Assembly: GCF_019175285.1 (NCBI RefSeq)
Contig: NC_056523.1
Location: forward strand, 122,705,896-122,769,895
Length of the DNA stretch: 64,000 bases
DNA from: Sceloporus undulatus
Lineage: Eukaryota; Chordata; Lepidosauria; Squamata; Phrynosomatidae
Reading direction: 5' to 3'
How positions within the stretch are numbered: position 1 is the first letter of the stretch; each line of letters starts with the position of its first letter. The notes below the pieces were generated by a model. That model was not told the origin of the DNA. It searched no databases and saw nothing but the letters and a program-made list of their open reading frames with translations. Made by a program: the position numbers and the translations under genes. Below, piece by piece: positions 9,786-22,800 of the stretch.

Positions 9786-10619
9786 TTAGTCCCTGTTGGT
9801 GTCTACAGCCATTCACATTCTTAGCTATTTCAAGCAGCAACAGCACTTCTGGACATGGCTACGTAATTATTTGAACTATTGTCTTGAGTAGCATAATAGG
9901 TGTTTCTCTCTTACAGAATAAGGAAATACATTTGTGTGTGAGTTTTACTTTGTTAAGGCAAAGTGTGCACTAGCTGTCAAATAAGGGTGAGTTCTTAATT
10001 CAATCTGCATATCAGATGGCAGGCTCTTAAATCAACAGCTGTTGGTTCACTAACAGTGCAGTCCAATGCACCAGTAAGTCCCCCTTCATTCCGTGGGATT
10101 TCCTTCTTGTTAAGTATGGCTGACTTAAGAGATGGGTAAAGTGAAGCCCTCTAGCTTCCTAGCCTGGGTAACAGCATCCTAGCCTGCACAGCCAGTGGTA
10201 ATGAATGCTGGGAGTTGTAGTCCAGCCACATATGGAGGGGCAGTTTTGTCCTTCCCTGATATGTAAACTGGCAATCTAAACAACTCTTCCCCCACTCCCC
10301 ATTATGCTTCTCATGCAAATTAATATTTTCTACCACATATACAGTAAGACAGATTCAGCACACTATTATGGGGTTTACTAATGGAGAACCCATAGCATAC
10401 AGTACTATTGTTGTTGTTATTTGCCAGCAAGCTGACATTGACTTATGACAACCCTATGAATAAGAGACCTCAAACATCCCCAGTCATCTATTACCCTGCT
10501 CAGGTCTTACAAATTTAGAGGTCTGGCTTCCTTTATTGAATTAACCCACCAGTAGTGTGGTACGTATCCTTTTTTTCTTAGTTTTTTCTAATTTCCTACA
10601 TTAGTCGGAGAATTGGATA

Positions 10620-10740
10620 TTCCATGTTTAAGTCCTCATTCATCCATGAAGCTCACTAGGTGACCATAGGCAGGTCACTCTGTTCTACCTCACAGGGGTG
10701 CTCTGAGGATAAAGAAGGGAGCAGGAGAGACATGTACGCC
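10620..10740. mobile_element. tRNA-SINE-like fragment
   Basis: Contains the TGACCATAGGCAGGTCACTC core, common to MIR-like and Sauria tRNA SINEs, in a 120-bp fragment. Too short to assign securely. Confidence 0.35.
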
Positions 10741-10869
10741 AGTGCTACTCAAAATCACTGTGTTTGGACTGGCATTGGTGCATGAGGCTTCCACTGCTGG
10801 TTCCTGGAGAGTTTGCAAGAAAGAAAGCAATAATTGTAGCCAATGTGCCCAAACATAGTCCCAATCTTT

Positions 10870-11130
10870 GGCACTCTTTCATTTATTTATATGCCACTTT
10901 TCTCCTGGATTAGGACCCAAGGCGCCTCACAAAAGAATAAGATAAAAACAGCACAGTTTTCACACACAGTTAAAAATCATCACATTAAAATAACATTTTA
11001 AAATATAAAACAATTTTTAAAGCATACAAAAGTTCTTAAAATAAAGCACCCTCCCTTCCCATAAGAAGCGCCCCTACGAGCAATTACTCATTAAAAGCCT
11101 ACTTAAATAGAAAAGTCTTTACCTGCTAGG
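10870..11130 (-). mobile_element. L2-like LINE 3' UTR fragment
   Basis: The plus strand begins ATTTATTTATATGCCACTTT, then TCTCCTGGATTAGGACCCAA and an A-rich stretch with AAAATAACATTTTAAAA. This is the layout of the reversed 3' end also seen at 2,645-2,830 and 14,195-14,480. No protein part remains. Confidence 0.5.
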
Positions 11131-11445
11131 TTCCATTTGCAACTTTGGAGAGGAAGGAGAGCAGAAAGGAGGCCAGCCTAGTCTCCCAGGCTCTCTCACA
11201 TGTCCTCACCAGGCAAGCCTGTGATGGTGGCAAGACTGAGAGAAAGCCTTCCCCGTATATTGCCTCCTCCTGTTGATTGTATTTTAGTAGGTTACACTTT
11301 GGGGGGGGAAATTGCTAGTCCCCAGATCAAACAACTTGAGATGCCCTGATATGCACCACATTGAGGTCATTGGAGAAAAGGATGTAAATGTAAATAAATA
11401 TGGACTCATAACAGAATACATGCAGTGGGAAAAGAGAGTTGCTAC

Positions 11446-11610
11446 CAGTGTTGCCGAGTTCTGGGAAATTCCTCGGAATCTGGGGAATTTAATTAATTTC
11501 TTTCTGGGGATTTTGACTGAATAATAATAATAAATATTTGGGAATTCCAGGGATTTGGAATTTTGGTAAAACATTCTGGGGAATATCTTCGAGGCTTGTT
11601 GGCAACACTG
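11446..11610. mobile_element. Short hAT-type MITE (165 bp)
   Basis: Ends CAGTGTTGCC and GGCAACACTG. Flanked by GTTGCTAC (11,438-11,445) and ATTGCTAC (11,611-11,618), a 7-of-8 target duplication. The interior is AT-rich and internally repetitive (CTGGGGAAT...TTCCAGGGA). Confidence 0.8.
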
Positions 11611-11729
11611 ATTGCTACATGCACACTGCAGAGTAATGGAACCATGAATTGTTTAATGGCCCCATTGTGAAGCTATCCTGAAAAGGAGGAAAACATCACA
11701 CTGATCATATTCAGAGACAAAGGAGATGA

Positions 11730-12091
11730 TCAGATGGGGATGGAGCAAGGTTGGGATCACTCTCCTTATCCCATCGGTGACAGTGATTGCACAAAAACCT
11801 TTCATAACGTAGCACTGATCCTGACATTATCCTGTCATTGAAGTGGAATTGTATTAACACGAACTCCCTTTAATACAAAATGCCAGGACAATTCCATTTC
11901 AATGATGGGACAATGACAGGATCATTGCAACGTCATATGAAAGGCTTTCATGTGATCACTGTCACTCGCGCTTCCCAGACGGAACAATGTTCGGATAATT
12001 GCGATGTCATGTGGAAGTCCTTCCCGCGATCAAAGGAAAGATAGGACAACGATGGGACAGGAACATCCTTTTCCCATCTGATAATCTCCAA
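11730..12091. mobile_element. Palindromic MITE-like element
   Basis: Outer ends GGAGATGATCAGATGGGGAT and TCCCATCTGATAATCTCC are inverse copies. Inner motifs recur in inverted order too, such as GACAATTCCATTTCAATGATGG opposite TCATTGAAGTGGAATTGT, and several GATCATTGCAACGTCATATG-like units. CAAAG lies on both sides. Superfamily unassigned. Confidence 0.6.
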
Positions 12092-14150
12092 AGAGAAAGA
12101 ATAAGTGTTAGGGCTTAAATCTGAGAGCCTACAGCATAATCCTAGTATGTATGGAATTATTATGGTTATTGACTACCTAGGAAAGGTTTCTCGATATTTT
12201 AAAAATTCTGCCCTAAGACTCTGGTTTTATTTTTTTTTATTTTTTATGGTTCTGGAGCTGGTTTAGATTAAACCTAGTCTACTCCTTTCCAAAGATGCAG
12301 ATGGAATGTAGCAGTTCTGGTTCATGTGATCTGGTTTTGCTCATGTTGGCCATTTTTTCTATAAGGAAGACTTTTTGAGAGCCTCATTCCCATCTTCCCA
12401 AGATGTATACACTGGCAGTTGGACATGGAATCCATCAACAGATCTTGAAGAAGTTACTTTTCTGGATGACAGCTCCCATCATTCCCCAAACTATGTTTGG
12501 TGCATACTTTTTAAATAGCATTCCTTTGCTTATTTAAAGAACAATTATTAAAACTATTTACAGTATATCCCATAAAATGTAGTACACATTTTCAAATGAT
12601 GTGTCAAGTGTGATAGTCAAATGGCAGCAATTTAAAAATTAACCAGTGGCATCTTATTCAGATTAAATGTTCCAGGCATAGTAAAGGAGACAGATTGCAC
12701 ACTGAAACTGACTGAAATCACAATCAGTTTGCCTACTGCATCTGTCCCCAACCTGGTGTCCTCCTAAGACCTGACTACAGCCGTCATCATGCTTAGCTAT
12801 TAGCCATGCTTGTTAGGCATGGTGGGAACTACAGCCAAGCCCATCTGAAATGGGCCAGGCCCTGCCAGGTTGGTCTGAAGACTGAAAGAGTGTGTTCCTG
12901 GTGGATTTCTCATGGGAGACAATTCCACAATCTTGTTGGGTTTTCACTTTCACTTTTATTTTAAAATTTAAAAATAAGAAAAGTTTAAACTATAAATGCA
13001 AGGATGACATAACAAGGTTTCAAGCAAGCAGCAACACCTTAGACATGTAGAATATGTCTGAATGACCAGATTTTAACTGACAGATAAAGTCTCATTCTAC
13101 ACGTCTACCTGCATCTGAGGGGAGTGCATGTCTCCCACTTTATTGTTGGTCAAATGTGCTGGTGCACATCTCAGTTGCACTGACTGTGCCGACTGGAAGA
13201 CTAACTGGGGCAGAAAGGAAGGAGGGATGTCAGCTTCTCGTGACAGGAAGCTGTCTTCTTTGAGGCTTGTCCCTAATCTTTGCTGGGATTGAGACCACAA
13301 GTATTTTCCAGGCTCTTTGCCAGAGATAAGAGGGATGAATCAGAGTGAGGCCATAAGGGGGGAGGAAAGACTTCATTGTCAGTCAAGAAGGGGAGGGTTA
13401 ATGTTTTGGACAACATCTTTATGCTCCAAAAACTGGAGAATGCAGCCTTGGAAGACATTCAGAAGTCTAGCACCAAATTTGAAGCTTTGGACCAGGGTGG
13501 AGAACTTGTGGCCCTCCATATGCCGCTACCATCAGCCACAGCCAATAGTCAGGGATTATGGGTGTTGTGATCCAGCAGCATCTTGTTACCTTGTCTGTAA
13601 ACATGCAAAGGTTGTGAGAGAGTTAGCTTATGATGCCATTAGTCAAGTCTTGCTACATCGTTTGCCTGGCATCTCTTGGCTGTATACCACCCACTTGTGG
13701 AATATTTTTTAAAAATCAGAACATTCCAGTTAAACTAAGCTCCTTGGGTAAAGAAGCAGGGCAACTAGATTTGCTCTATCACAATTCTCTCCTTTTCCTG
13801 TTGAACATTAGATCAGTGGAGATTTTGTTTAAACTAGGATTTTGGTTGTGTGTCTGTACTTCTTCCTACATTCTTTCTTGCAACTCAACATCTCATTTCT
13901 GTTTTTCACAGCTTGCATTTGCCTTTTTCTTCACTTATTTTTTTAATTATTTTTGTGGTAACGTGCAAATGCACAGTCAAAACACAAAATAAACAATGAG
14001 AAAAGATTAAAGCATCTTTACTTTTGCCCCAGATTGCAATCGCTGGCACAGAAATGCACCACCTGCTTTCAGCCAATAGCACTAAAGTGATGCTAGAGTC
14101 TGTTTGGTAGGGAGGGTTCACAATCTGAGAGCATCTGAGACCATGCCTAC
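12092..14150. other. Intergenic stretch, nothing definite
   Basis: Apart from a degraded P/MITE-like palindrome at about 12,728-12,860 and A/T runs, I see no gene or clear repeat. The open frames here (for example at 13,317-13,712) carry no recognisable domain and no splice context. Confidence 0.5.
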
Positions 14151-14194
14151 ACTTGCTTGATATAAGAATTGCTGTTATTTACCAGCAGCAGCAA

Positions 14195-14480
14195 CAAGAA
14201 CAAGTTTGTTTATATTGTGCTTTTCCTACCCAAACTGGGATTCAAGACCGCTTACAATTTGTTTGTTTGTTTGTTTGTTTGTTTAAAAGTATTTCTGTAT
14301 TGACTCCCAGTCCACAAGGGTTCCCAAGGCAATGAACAAATAAAAAGCAATCATACAATACAAAGATAAAAGCATGTTAAAAACACAAGACAAGACAATT
14401 CTTGATAAAATTTCCTCAAAGCAGTGTCAAAACAATCATAGAATCCAGTTTTAAAACAATAAAAAAACCACAATTGTAAA
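14195..14480 (-). mobile_element. L2/CR1-like LINE 3' UTR fragment with (TTTG)n
   Basis: TTTATATTGTGCTTTTCCTA, then CAAGACCGCTTACAAT, then six TTTG units (14,260-14,283), then an A-rich stretch with AAAGCAATCATACAATACAA. This is the reverse of a LINE 3' UTR like those at 2,645 and 10,870. Confidence 0.5.
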
Positions 14481-15017
14481 CACTGAATGCTATGCATAAC
14501 AGCACTGTTGACTGCCTACTAGGAGGTTAAAAGGGATGGGGCCAGCCTAACTTCCTTGACTAAGGAGTTTCACAGTTCAGGTGCTAGTACAGAGAACCTA
14601 ACTTCACAAAGTGATGGATATGCAAAAGGGCCTCCTCTGGCTCTGAAGATCTCAAATGTCTGGAACTGATATATTATAGTTAAAACGTATTAAAGGCCTG
14701 TAAAGTCCTTTTCCACTTTAGGGATAGAGAATGCATGACACTCCAGATGTCACTAGACCATAACTCCCATCATACTTCACCATGGGTTTTGGTGGCTAAG
14801 GTGGAAAGGAGTTGGTAATCCAACTACAACTGAAGACACACACTCTCTCCCTATATGCTAATAGACTACAGTGATGGCTGAGATTCTGGGCAAGTATAAA
14901 TAGAACCAGCAAATTATCGCTCATTATCTAACCTAGAGGCTTGTCTGTTAAACAGTTAGGGCCCGTCAGAAAAAGAGTGAAGGAGGTTAGGAAGAAAGGA
15001 ACGGTGTAGATGAGTCT

Positions 15018-15295
15018 TCATCTGCACTGCAGATTTAGGGTAATATAGTTTGACACCACTTTAACTGCCATGGCTCAGTGCTATGGAATTCTGGGATTTG
15101 TAGTTTGTGAGATATTTAGTTTTCTCTGTCAGAGAGCTCTGGTGCCACAAGAAGCTACAAACTCCAAGATTCCATAGTGTCATCTCAAAACTTCTGACAG
15201 CCCCCACAGAGTGAGGATTTGTATCCATCATAGGATGAAACCACGTCAGTTAAAGCCGTGTCAAACTGCATTAATTCTACAGTGTGACATCAGCC
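15018..15295. mobile_element. Palindromic MITE-like repeat, family P
   Basis: Starts CATCTGCACTGCAG, then TTTGACACCACTTTAACTGCC. The right arm inverts this: TTAAAGCCGTGTCAAACTGC, then TTCTACAGTGTGACATC. The best complete copy of the family in the window. Confidence 0.7.
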
Positions 15296-16200
15296 TGAGT
15301 ACAGTTTTGCAAGCTAAGGAAATGTAAAGAGTTGAGAGTGAAGTGTTGCTTAGTTTGAAACTCAGATGTTGCTGTGTACTGTATTGTGTATGGAAATAGC
15401 CAAAAGCTAGATGTTTCTTTTATTTGTTATTTGTTATATGCCATTACTGTTTATGTTTAAGAAGTGGAAGGGAGAACTCTGTCATGCTTCACCACATTGG
15501 ACTCGCTGTTCAACACAGCCATTTGTCCAGTACAGGCATTCCTCAGTTAACAAAGTCTCTGACAAAGAAGCTCCTTTTTACAAAGTTTTCTTATGCAACC
15601 TCCTTCTTTTTTCCTCCTTATCCACTGTCTAGCTGGAAGCATTGTTGGTTTTTAGCAGCATCTGCACTGAGACAGAGGTGAAGCAGGTCTGGCGTTTCAG
15701 TCTCAGGTACATGTAGCAGCATGCCTGTAGTAAACAATGCAATAAAACCTGAGCTTGGAAGGGATTCTGTTCTGGCCAAACCTCTTGTAGCTGTTCCCAA
15801 GTGGGTCAAGGCAAGCAGCAGTTTCCCTCCAAAACCCATACTTGTCATGCATGAACAGCAAAGCAAAGAGAAAAGAGGAAATATCACCAGCTACCCCCAG
15901 TTTGTTAAATATCTTGGCCACCAAAATGGAATTCTTGAGAAAAATGTAGACTTGTGAAATAACAGTAATCCCTGGATGTCTTTTAGAAAAAGCTTTAAAG
16001 AGAGCTCTAGTAGGTTCACAATGTTTTTGTGTACTTATGCAAGGCTTCCCTTGACCTGGTTGTTTCACTTCACATGTGATACTGCTAGTTTTGAGGGGGG
16101 GGAAAGCTTTGCTGAAACATGTTGAGCTGTCTTCTTTTTTGTGGTGTAGGAACCTATACCTATTCTTTCCATGTTATTTCTGCCTGTGGTACCACATTTT

Positions 16201-16201
16201 C

Positions 16202-16253
<52 letters not shown>

Positions 16254-16263
16254 NNNNNNNNNN
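16201..16263. repeat. (ATT)n microsatellite running into an assembly gap
   Basis: About 17 ATT units (16,201-16,253) followed by ten Ns (16,254-16,263). The true length of the array is unknown. Confidence 0.95.
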
Positions 16264-16854
16264 TTCCATCTTTCTCCTAGTAATGGGACTCAAGGCAGCT
16301 AACATGCCCAGGAGCACCTCTACTTTGTTATTTCAGATATACCTGTATATAGTCATTTTGGGGGGGGGGGGATACTGAGGTTAAAATAGCAAGGAGAGTG
16401 ACAGAAGCCCTATACTTGGAATTGTGGGGGTAACCTGGAGAGGGATTTTGCCACATGCGTATTAAAGAATCTGGCTGTCTTAACATGCTTTTGAAGGGAG
16501 GGTCTGCATCAGAGAAGCCAAGGCAACTCTCTAGATTGCTTATATTGTTGTATATCCCACCAAAATCAGAGACATACAAAATAAAGAATTGCAGGGAGAG
16601 GGAAGGAGGTTGTCTTGCCCAGAAAATCCTTGTGTGTGAGGGTTTGCCCTCTGGCATGCTTTGCTCAAAGACACAGCAGTGAAAGCAGGCATGGGTCTGG
16701 ATCAAATCTATTTCTCACTCCTGCGTGAAGATAAATCCACAATCTGCTCTTGCTCTGCCAGGGGGGAGGGAGAAAAATTGTAGGGAATCTTTGCACTCAG
16801 AATGGGACTGAAAGATGGAAGTCTCCTTGAGTATCATTCTTTAAAGGGGACTCA

Positions 16855-17063
16855 GGGCCTGAAAAGGGAGGCCAAAATAATGCTGCTTCAGGTCACTTTG
16901 GAGGTATTCTGTTTAAATGCTGCGTGCGTTCTAAAAGGCCGGAAGCAGTCCTAAGGACTAGAGAGCAGTTTTGGCGCAGCTTCTGGCCTGGTCATTTATA
17001 CAGCATACCTTCAAAGTGACCCAAAGCAGCTTTATTTTGGCCTGTCTGTTCAGGCCCTTAGTC
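16855..17063. mobile_element. Palindromic MITE with ~70-bp arms
   Basis: Left arm AGGGCCTGAA, then GGCCAAAATAATGCTGCTTC and AGGTCACTTTGGAGGTAT. The right arm is the inverse ATACCTTCAAAGTGACC, AAGCAGCTTTATTTTGGCC, TCAGGCCCT. Between the arms lie two short GC-rich repeats. No clear target duplication. Confidence 0.7.
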
Positions 17064-17533
17064 CTTTTTCATGGCAGCTTTGTAATGTTCAGACTGCAAG
17101 AAGTGCATAAGAAATTTTAACAGGGAATGGGATTGCATATCCTCCAACTGTCCTGATTATTCCTGTGTGATCCTACCTTTTCAGCTGCTTTTAAAATGTC
17201 CCATCTTTTCTCCCCTCCTCCCACTTTCCCCCTTAACTTACTTCAAAAGCTCCAAACAGAAATACTCAGCAGGGGAGGGAGGAGGGGTAAACTCCTGCCC
17301 TTACCAGTAGCTCAGGTAAAAGCACACTGCCACAACCTCTCTTATGTTCTTCCTCAGTAATAACTTTTGCCATCTTGATCACACTCCTTTGTTGCTGAGC
17401 TACGTATGTCCCATTTTTTATCTGTGAAACGTTTAAGGATATGGAATTGTTCTGGAAGCCACATCTGAAAAGGGGCCCTGGTAGACTGTTGTAAGGAGCA
17501 ATACAATTGGGCCTGGTAGCTTCTTGGTGCAGC

Positions 17534-18246
17534 TAGGGTTGCCATAAGTGAGGACCTCCAAACCGGAACAAATGTAGGGCAACATTTTCAAATGTAGGAC
17601 ACATTTTTATAAAAATGGAGGACGTGCAAAAAATTGAGTTTTTTTTTTAATGTTAATATAAATGCATGTTTTAGGCATGATCAAAATGGAGGACATTTTG
17701 GCATTATTCTTAGACAGATGGCAGAAATGTATTTGCCCTCGGGTTCAACTGTACTTCTCAGAAGTGTTGTATTGGGCAAGGGACTGTGGTTTTTCTTCAC
17801 TGCGCATGAGTTTGTAAAAATCACAGCAAGTTACATTGGCCGTGCCTCAGAGGCTTGTGCGAGGAACTGGGGCAGGCGTGCGCACGCTGAGAAAAAAAGG
17901 GCAGGCGCGCGTGCTGAGAAAAAAGGGCAGGCGTGCGTGCACGGAGGGAATGGGGCAGGCGCGCACATTGCCACTGGCCCCTGCTGAGGCCTGGGTGGCG
18001 CGCGAGCCCTCCTAGTGGGGGCGCGGTGGCGGCGGCGCTTCTGCCGCCAAGTAAGAGGAGGAAGGCGGAGCCGGAGGAGGAGGTGGGTTGGCGCCGCAGC
18101 AGCCGCATTAGCAGCAGCGGCAATGGCCGGAGCGGGCCCCCCAAACCGGGAACAAGGCACGGGTGGGGGCCCAAACCGGACCGGGACCAGGAGGGGCCCC
18201 CCGAAACCGTGATTGGCACGGGGGCCGCCGGGTTATGGCAACCCTA
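17534..18246. mobile_element. hAT-type non-autonomous element B
   Basis: Ends TAGGGTTGCCATAA and TTATGGCAACCCTA. Flanked by the perfect 8-bp duplication GGTGCAGC (17,526-17,533 and 18,247-18,254). The body from about 17,565 to 17,860 matches the body of element A (1,580-2,070), but the ends differ. The right half is GC-rich (many GGCG units), which explains the long spurious frames there. Confidence 0.85.
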
Positions 18247-18304
18247 GGTGCAGCTGTTCAGACTCTTTTTCTCTATGCTTTTGCTCTTTCTTACTTATCA
18301 TTCA

Positions 18305-18500
18305 CTGATTGAAATGGAGACTGCAGCCAAAAAATCAGAAGAAGACTAGAAATGGGAAGGGCCAACTATGAAAGAACTAGATATGATCCTAAAGAGTAAA
18401 TATAGACAACTGAGCACAAAAGTTAGACTTGCCCAAGGCATTGTATTCCCCATCACTATGTACAGATGTGAGAGCTGGACAGTGAAGAAAGTGGATAAGG
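18305..18500 (+). mobile_element. RTE-BovB LINE fragment
   Basis: Parallels 8,915-9,090 (GACTAGAAATGGGAAGGGCC, then ATGTGAGAGCTGGACAGTGA). Contains the CESWTVKK-coding segment, degraded. Confidence 0.7.
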
Positions 18501-18842
18501 TCCCACTGCAAGTTCCCATTCTGGATCTGAAAGCTTTTTAATATTGGAGACCATTTCTTTACTTTGTTTAAAATAAAAAAATAACAAGAACTAGCCAGGT
18601 TAAACATACTTAAGTAAGTTAGTAACATCACTTAAAGATTTTTTCCTTTAAACCAAATCTGGGAATTATACAGCCCTCCAAATGTTTGGACTGCAACTAT
18701 CATCAGCCTGAGCGAGCATAGCCAGTAGCGTGGAATGCTTGAAGTCGCAGGATAACAACATTTGGAAGGCAAAATTATCCCCACTCCTCTTTAAAAAGGG
18801 CTTGGTATACAACTATTTAGCCGTCCATACATCCTTCACAAC

Positions 18843-19055
18843 CACTGCAGAATTAATGCAGTTAGACACAGCTTTAACTGTCATGGCTCAATGATGTGGG
18901 ATGCAGATATTTTTAGTTTTGTGAGATATTTAGCCTTCTCTGTCAGAGTGCTCTGATGCCACAACAAACTACAAATCCCAGGATTCCTCAGGATAGAGCC
19001 ATGACAGTTAAAGCACTATCAAACTACATTAATTCTATACTGTGGCATCACCTTC
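18843..19055. mobile_element. Palindromic MITE-like repeat, family P
   Basis: Left arm CTGCAGAATTAATGCAGTTA, then GCTTTAACTGTCATGGCTCA. Right arm GAGCCATGACAGTTAAAGC, then CATTAATTCTATACTGTGG. Both arms present, more diverged than the copy at 15,018. Confidence 0.65.
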
Positions 19056-19701
19056 AATTGCTGTAGACCAGTTGAGGTTTTTATGGTACAATTGCTCTAC
19101 CTTGTTCACAGGTGCTTTGTTCCCTTGTTTATGGGGGATCCAGAGAACACTGTCTTCCATTTGCACCTCTTCCACTGCTTCTCCCATTTTTTTGTTCTTA
19201 TAAGGAAAAAAAAACCTTCTATGGTGGGAAAGATGGTTTGTTTATTTTGTATGTGATGAACATGGATTGGTTGGTTCAGCTATTTTATTAACAAAGTGGC
19301 CTTCACTTTAACTGGGGAGAGCGGTGAAATTGCTGGTGTTAGTCCAACTGATTGGCCCATATCAGGGTGTTGGGAAGAGTTCCCCATTGCAGTTGGCAAG
19401 CCTTGAATTACCTGGGGGAGTAAACAGTAGCTGGAGCTGGCTTTTCACCCTGAAGTCAAACAATGAACAATGGGAAGAGCTGTGGGTAGGACTCTAGAGT
19501 GGATTATCAAAAGAGGTAAGAAAGGTGAGGGAGCTGTAGGAATGGAACAGAGATGAAAGCATTATGTATCCAGGCGGTGGCACACACGTGGGAGCTGGGG
19601 CAAGAGGAAGGCACATTCTGTGTCATTATCAGGCTGGCATGTTTGAAGAGGCAGCTGCTCTAACTGATTTAGCATTCCCTCTCTCTTGTTCTCAGGTAGC
19701 C

Positions 19702-19876
19702 ATGACCCGTTGTGGTGGTGGCAACAGCAGCATCTGGATAATGGGTATAGCTTGGGCATTGTTACTGCTGTGGGCCACTGCTGAGGGCTTGGAGGATCGC
19801 TGCTTGCCTGGAGGGAAACACAAACCCAATCCAAGCCCAGAAGAACAGCTGGGTGTTTGCCAGATCTATGCAGAAA
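19702..19876 (+). CDS. RTBDN: RTBDN coding exon 1
   Basis: Encodes residues 1-58 and the first base of codon 59: signal peptide, then RCLPGGKHKPNPSPEEQLGV and CQIYAE. The ATG at 19,702 is followed by ACC CGT. A pyrimidine-rich acceptor (TCTTGTTCTCAG) ends at 19,695, so the exon begins in 5' UTR. Donor AAA|GTGAGT at 19,877. Confidence 0.92.
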
Positions 19877-22800
19877 GTGAGTATTGCCAGAAGGCCTGGT
19901 GGCATAGGTGGCAGTGGGAGGGTGAGGAAGTGTGAGACTCACAGGTCTGTGGATCATGCAAGAAATTGAGCACTGAATCCCACACTTTGCTGAGGGACTC
20001 CCACAGGTCTGTTGTCATAGAGAAGTGGTGAGGAAACAAATGCTCCTATGATGGATGACATATAAATGAAGATCTGCCCTGCCCTGCCCCATGCATGTGC
20101 CAAAATACGTTCTTCTACTCTACTGTTTAGCCATTCCAATCATGATTTCTAAATCATAGAATCATAGAGCTGAAAGAGACCCAAAGGGCCATACACTCCA
20201 ACCCTCTGCCATGCAGAAAGACACAATCAAATCACCCATGACAGATGGCTATCCAGCCTCTCTTTAAAAACCTCCAAAGAAAGTCTCCATCACTCTCCAA
20301 TGGAGTGCGTTCCACTGTTCCAGTTCTTACTGTCAGGAGGTTCTTCCTAATGTTTAGGTGGAATCTCTGTATAGGTAAAATACAGGTGCACAATTCCCAT
20401 CATCTGCAGCTGCCATAGCTTTGCCAGGTCAGGATTACAGCATATCAGATCCTGACATTTCAGGCCCAAACCTGAGACATAGGGATGACTATGGGGCTAT
20501 TTGTTGCAGGGGTGCTGAGAAAGCTCCGGCCAAACTGTTGCCTTCTCAGTACTCCACATGCCTGGACCAGACCTCCGTGTTAGTGTGGCAGCAAAATGTT
20601 GACACCTTGCCAGTGTCAAAGAGGATCTCGACCCATGTGTCAGACTTCTATTAAGGCACAGGAGCAGAGCTAGTGAAATAGCTGACTGACAAACCTATGA
20701 TACAGAATGGGAAAAAGAGGCAGGATTCCCTGTATAGCAGAGTGCTATGAAGGGGTTTACTAACTAGTTCTCTGCAGGAGCAGCCTGAATTTCTGAGCCC
20801 TCATAGTAATACCTGACAGTTATACCTAGAGCTATTTTGCTAATGAAGTAAAAGGACTAGAAATAACTAAAAAAATAGAGCTGCTGACAGAATAATTCTT
20901 TCTACAGATGCATGCTGCTCACCAGAGATTGCCCAGGATCTTTCCAAAGCCAATGACATCTACTGGAACCACTGTGGGAGCCTCAGCAGCAGGTCAGATG
21001 CAGCCCATCTCCTCAGAGGAGGCAAAAACTGCTATGCCTGCTGTCCTCACATATGTCTACCTTCCTGTGAAACCTAGTATGGCTAACCAGTTTTCATAGA
21101 GTCATAGAGTCACAGAGTTGGAAGAGACCACAAGGGCCATTCGGTACAACTGCCTTTTGCTTCTAAACTCCCATCGCCAGTCTTGAAGTTTGCCAAACAA
21201 CTGGAGTGGAGTTGAGTCTGGCCTGGCCTGAGGCATTTTGTTGCTTGAGATGGACAGGCAATTATATCCCCTATCCGCCCAGTTCCAAGTGAAGAGTACT
21301 CAAAGCCAACCAAGCTAAGCAGAAAACAAGTACCTCTCCAGCTCTGTCAGTAGAAATACTACAATAAGAAATTATAGCGTGGTACAGACCTCCCAAAAAG
21401 GGAGGCCTGCTGGCACCTGTTTTTCCTCTGCAGGGAAGCCACAGCTGCCAAACCGCGCAGCTTCCCTGCGGAGGAAAAAGAGCCCACAAAAAGCGGGTTC
21501 TTTTTACCCTGAGGTGGTGGCGTACTGAATACGCCACTGGCACACTCAGTATGTAAGCGCCACGTGGTGCCGTGCGGACACCGTGCAGCACTTACGTAAT
21601 AATGGCAGCACCCATGTATACAGGGCAGTGCCACTGTTACACCCTCATCACATGCAAGGGTTGTGGTGCGTATGGTTGCTCTGCCCCCAGGCAATCCTAG
21701 TACATGACAAGGGCGTCATGAAAGGTCCGTCTGTACCGGGCCTACATTAGCAATAGATTTCTGCCTTTTCATGATATCCAGAATATGTTGTCTCAAGCAC
21801 CCACATCACTCTGCCTCATCATAAAGCTGGCCCTGGATAGAGGGTTCTGCTTTTCATTGATTTTTTCCTCTTTATTTGGTGGTTGGTTTTTTTTTTTGAA
21901 ACTCACTGTCAAGACGTCTGTACTATTGACATGTTTGGCCTTTCTTTTAGAGAACCTTCTGCTCTCCTGATTTCATAGGGCCAGTATTGCCAAAATCTTG
22001 TTGGTAACTTGTTATGTTATACTGGTTATGCCTGTATAACAATTTATGGAAACATTGTATGAGAAGGTATCCAGTACCTACTTCAGTTATTCCTCACATT
22101 CCTTTGAACCAGCTATGCAATTATCAGTCAGATAGTTCATTTCTACCCTTTGCCACTGATGGGTAGCAGGGCTGCAGTTGGTTGCATATCTGGGAAAGTA
22201 GAAACAACTGTTGTTCTTGTACAGGTTGTATGTGTGAAAGCTGCTTCTTCTTTGCCAGCTACATAATGGCAGGTGGATGGCATCCATGTACACAACCACA
22301 GCCAGTTGGTAGCTGAGGGGTAGAACTTTGCCTGGCAGTAATCCAGCTGCTGGTGGACAGCTGGGGAAGAAGGAGCACAACTTTGCCCTTGGAGCCGTCA
22401 AGTGCACCAGCAGAGTGCTATGCTTTGCCACCAGTTCAATAGGACCCTGGCCATTTACTGCTACAAAACCCACCACTAATACTGTTTCCTTCTCCCTGGC
22501 AGATGTGAGGAATATCTGGAGCAAGTGGAATGTTTCTACCGCTGTTCCCCCATTGCTGCTCAGTGGCCTCACCCTCGACGACCCACAACATTGCTGGCAG
22601 TGCCCCTCTGCCAGAGTTTCTGTGACAGATGGTGAGTAGTCTACTTGTATAGAAAAGGGTCATTGGGTTGAAGAAATAGGGAGAGAGCAGCCATCTCCTT
22701 GAGGTAGCAGAACTGGGGACTGTCAGCAGAAGACCACATCCTATTTATGCAGGTTCAGGTATCATCCAGTGATTCTGTGTCTCCTTACATGGGAAGTAAG

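Noticed and set aside
17821-18247. Several overlapping 100-130-codon frames
   Set aside because: All lie in the GC-rich right half of hAT-type element B and reflect composition only.
19564-19701. Upstream in-frame extension before the RTBDN ATG
   Set aside because: The frame is open to an ATG at 19,564, but a strong acceptor at 19,695 and the signal peptide right after ATG 19,702 show that this part is intron.
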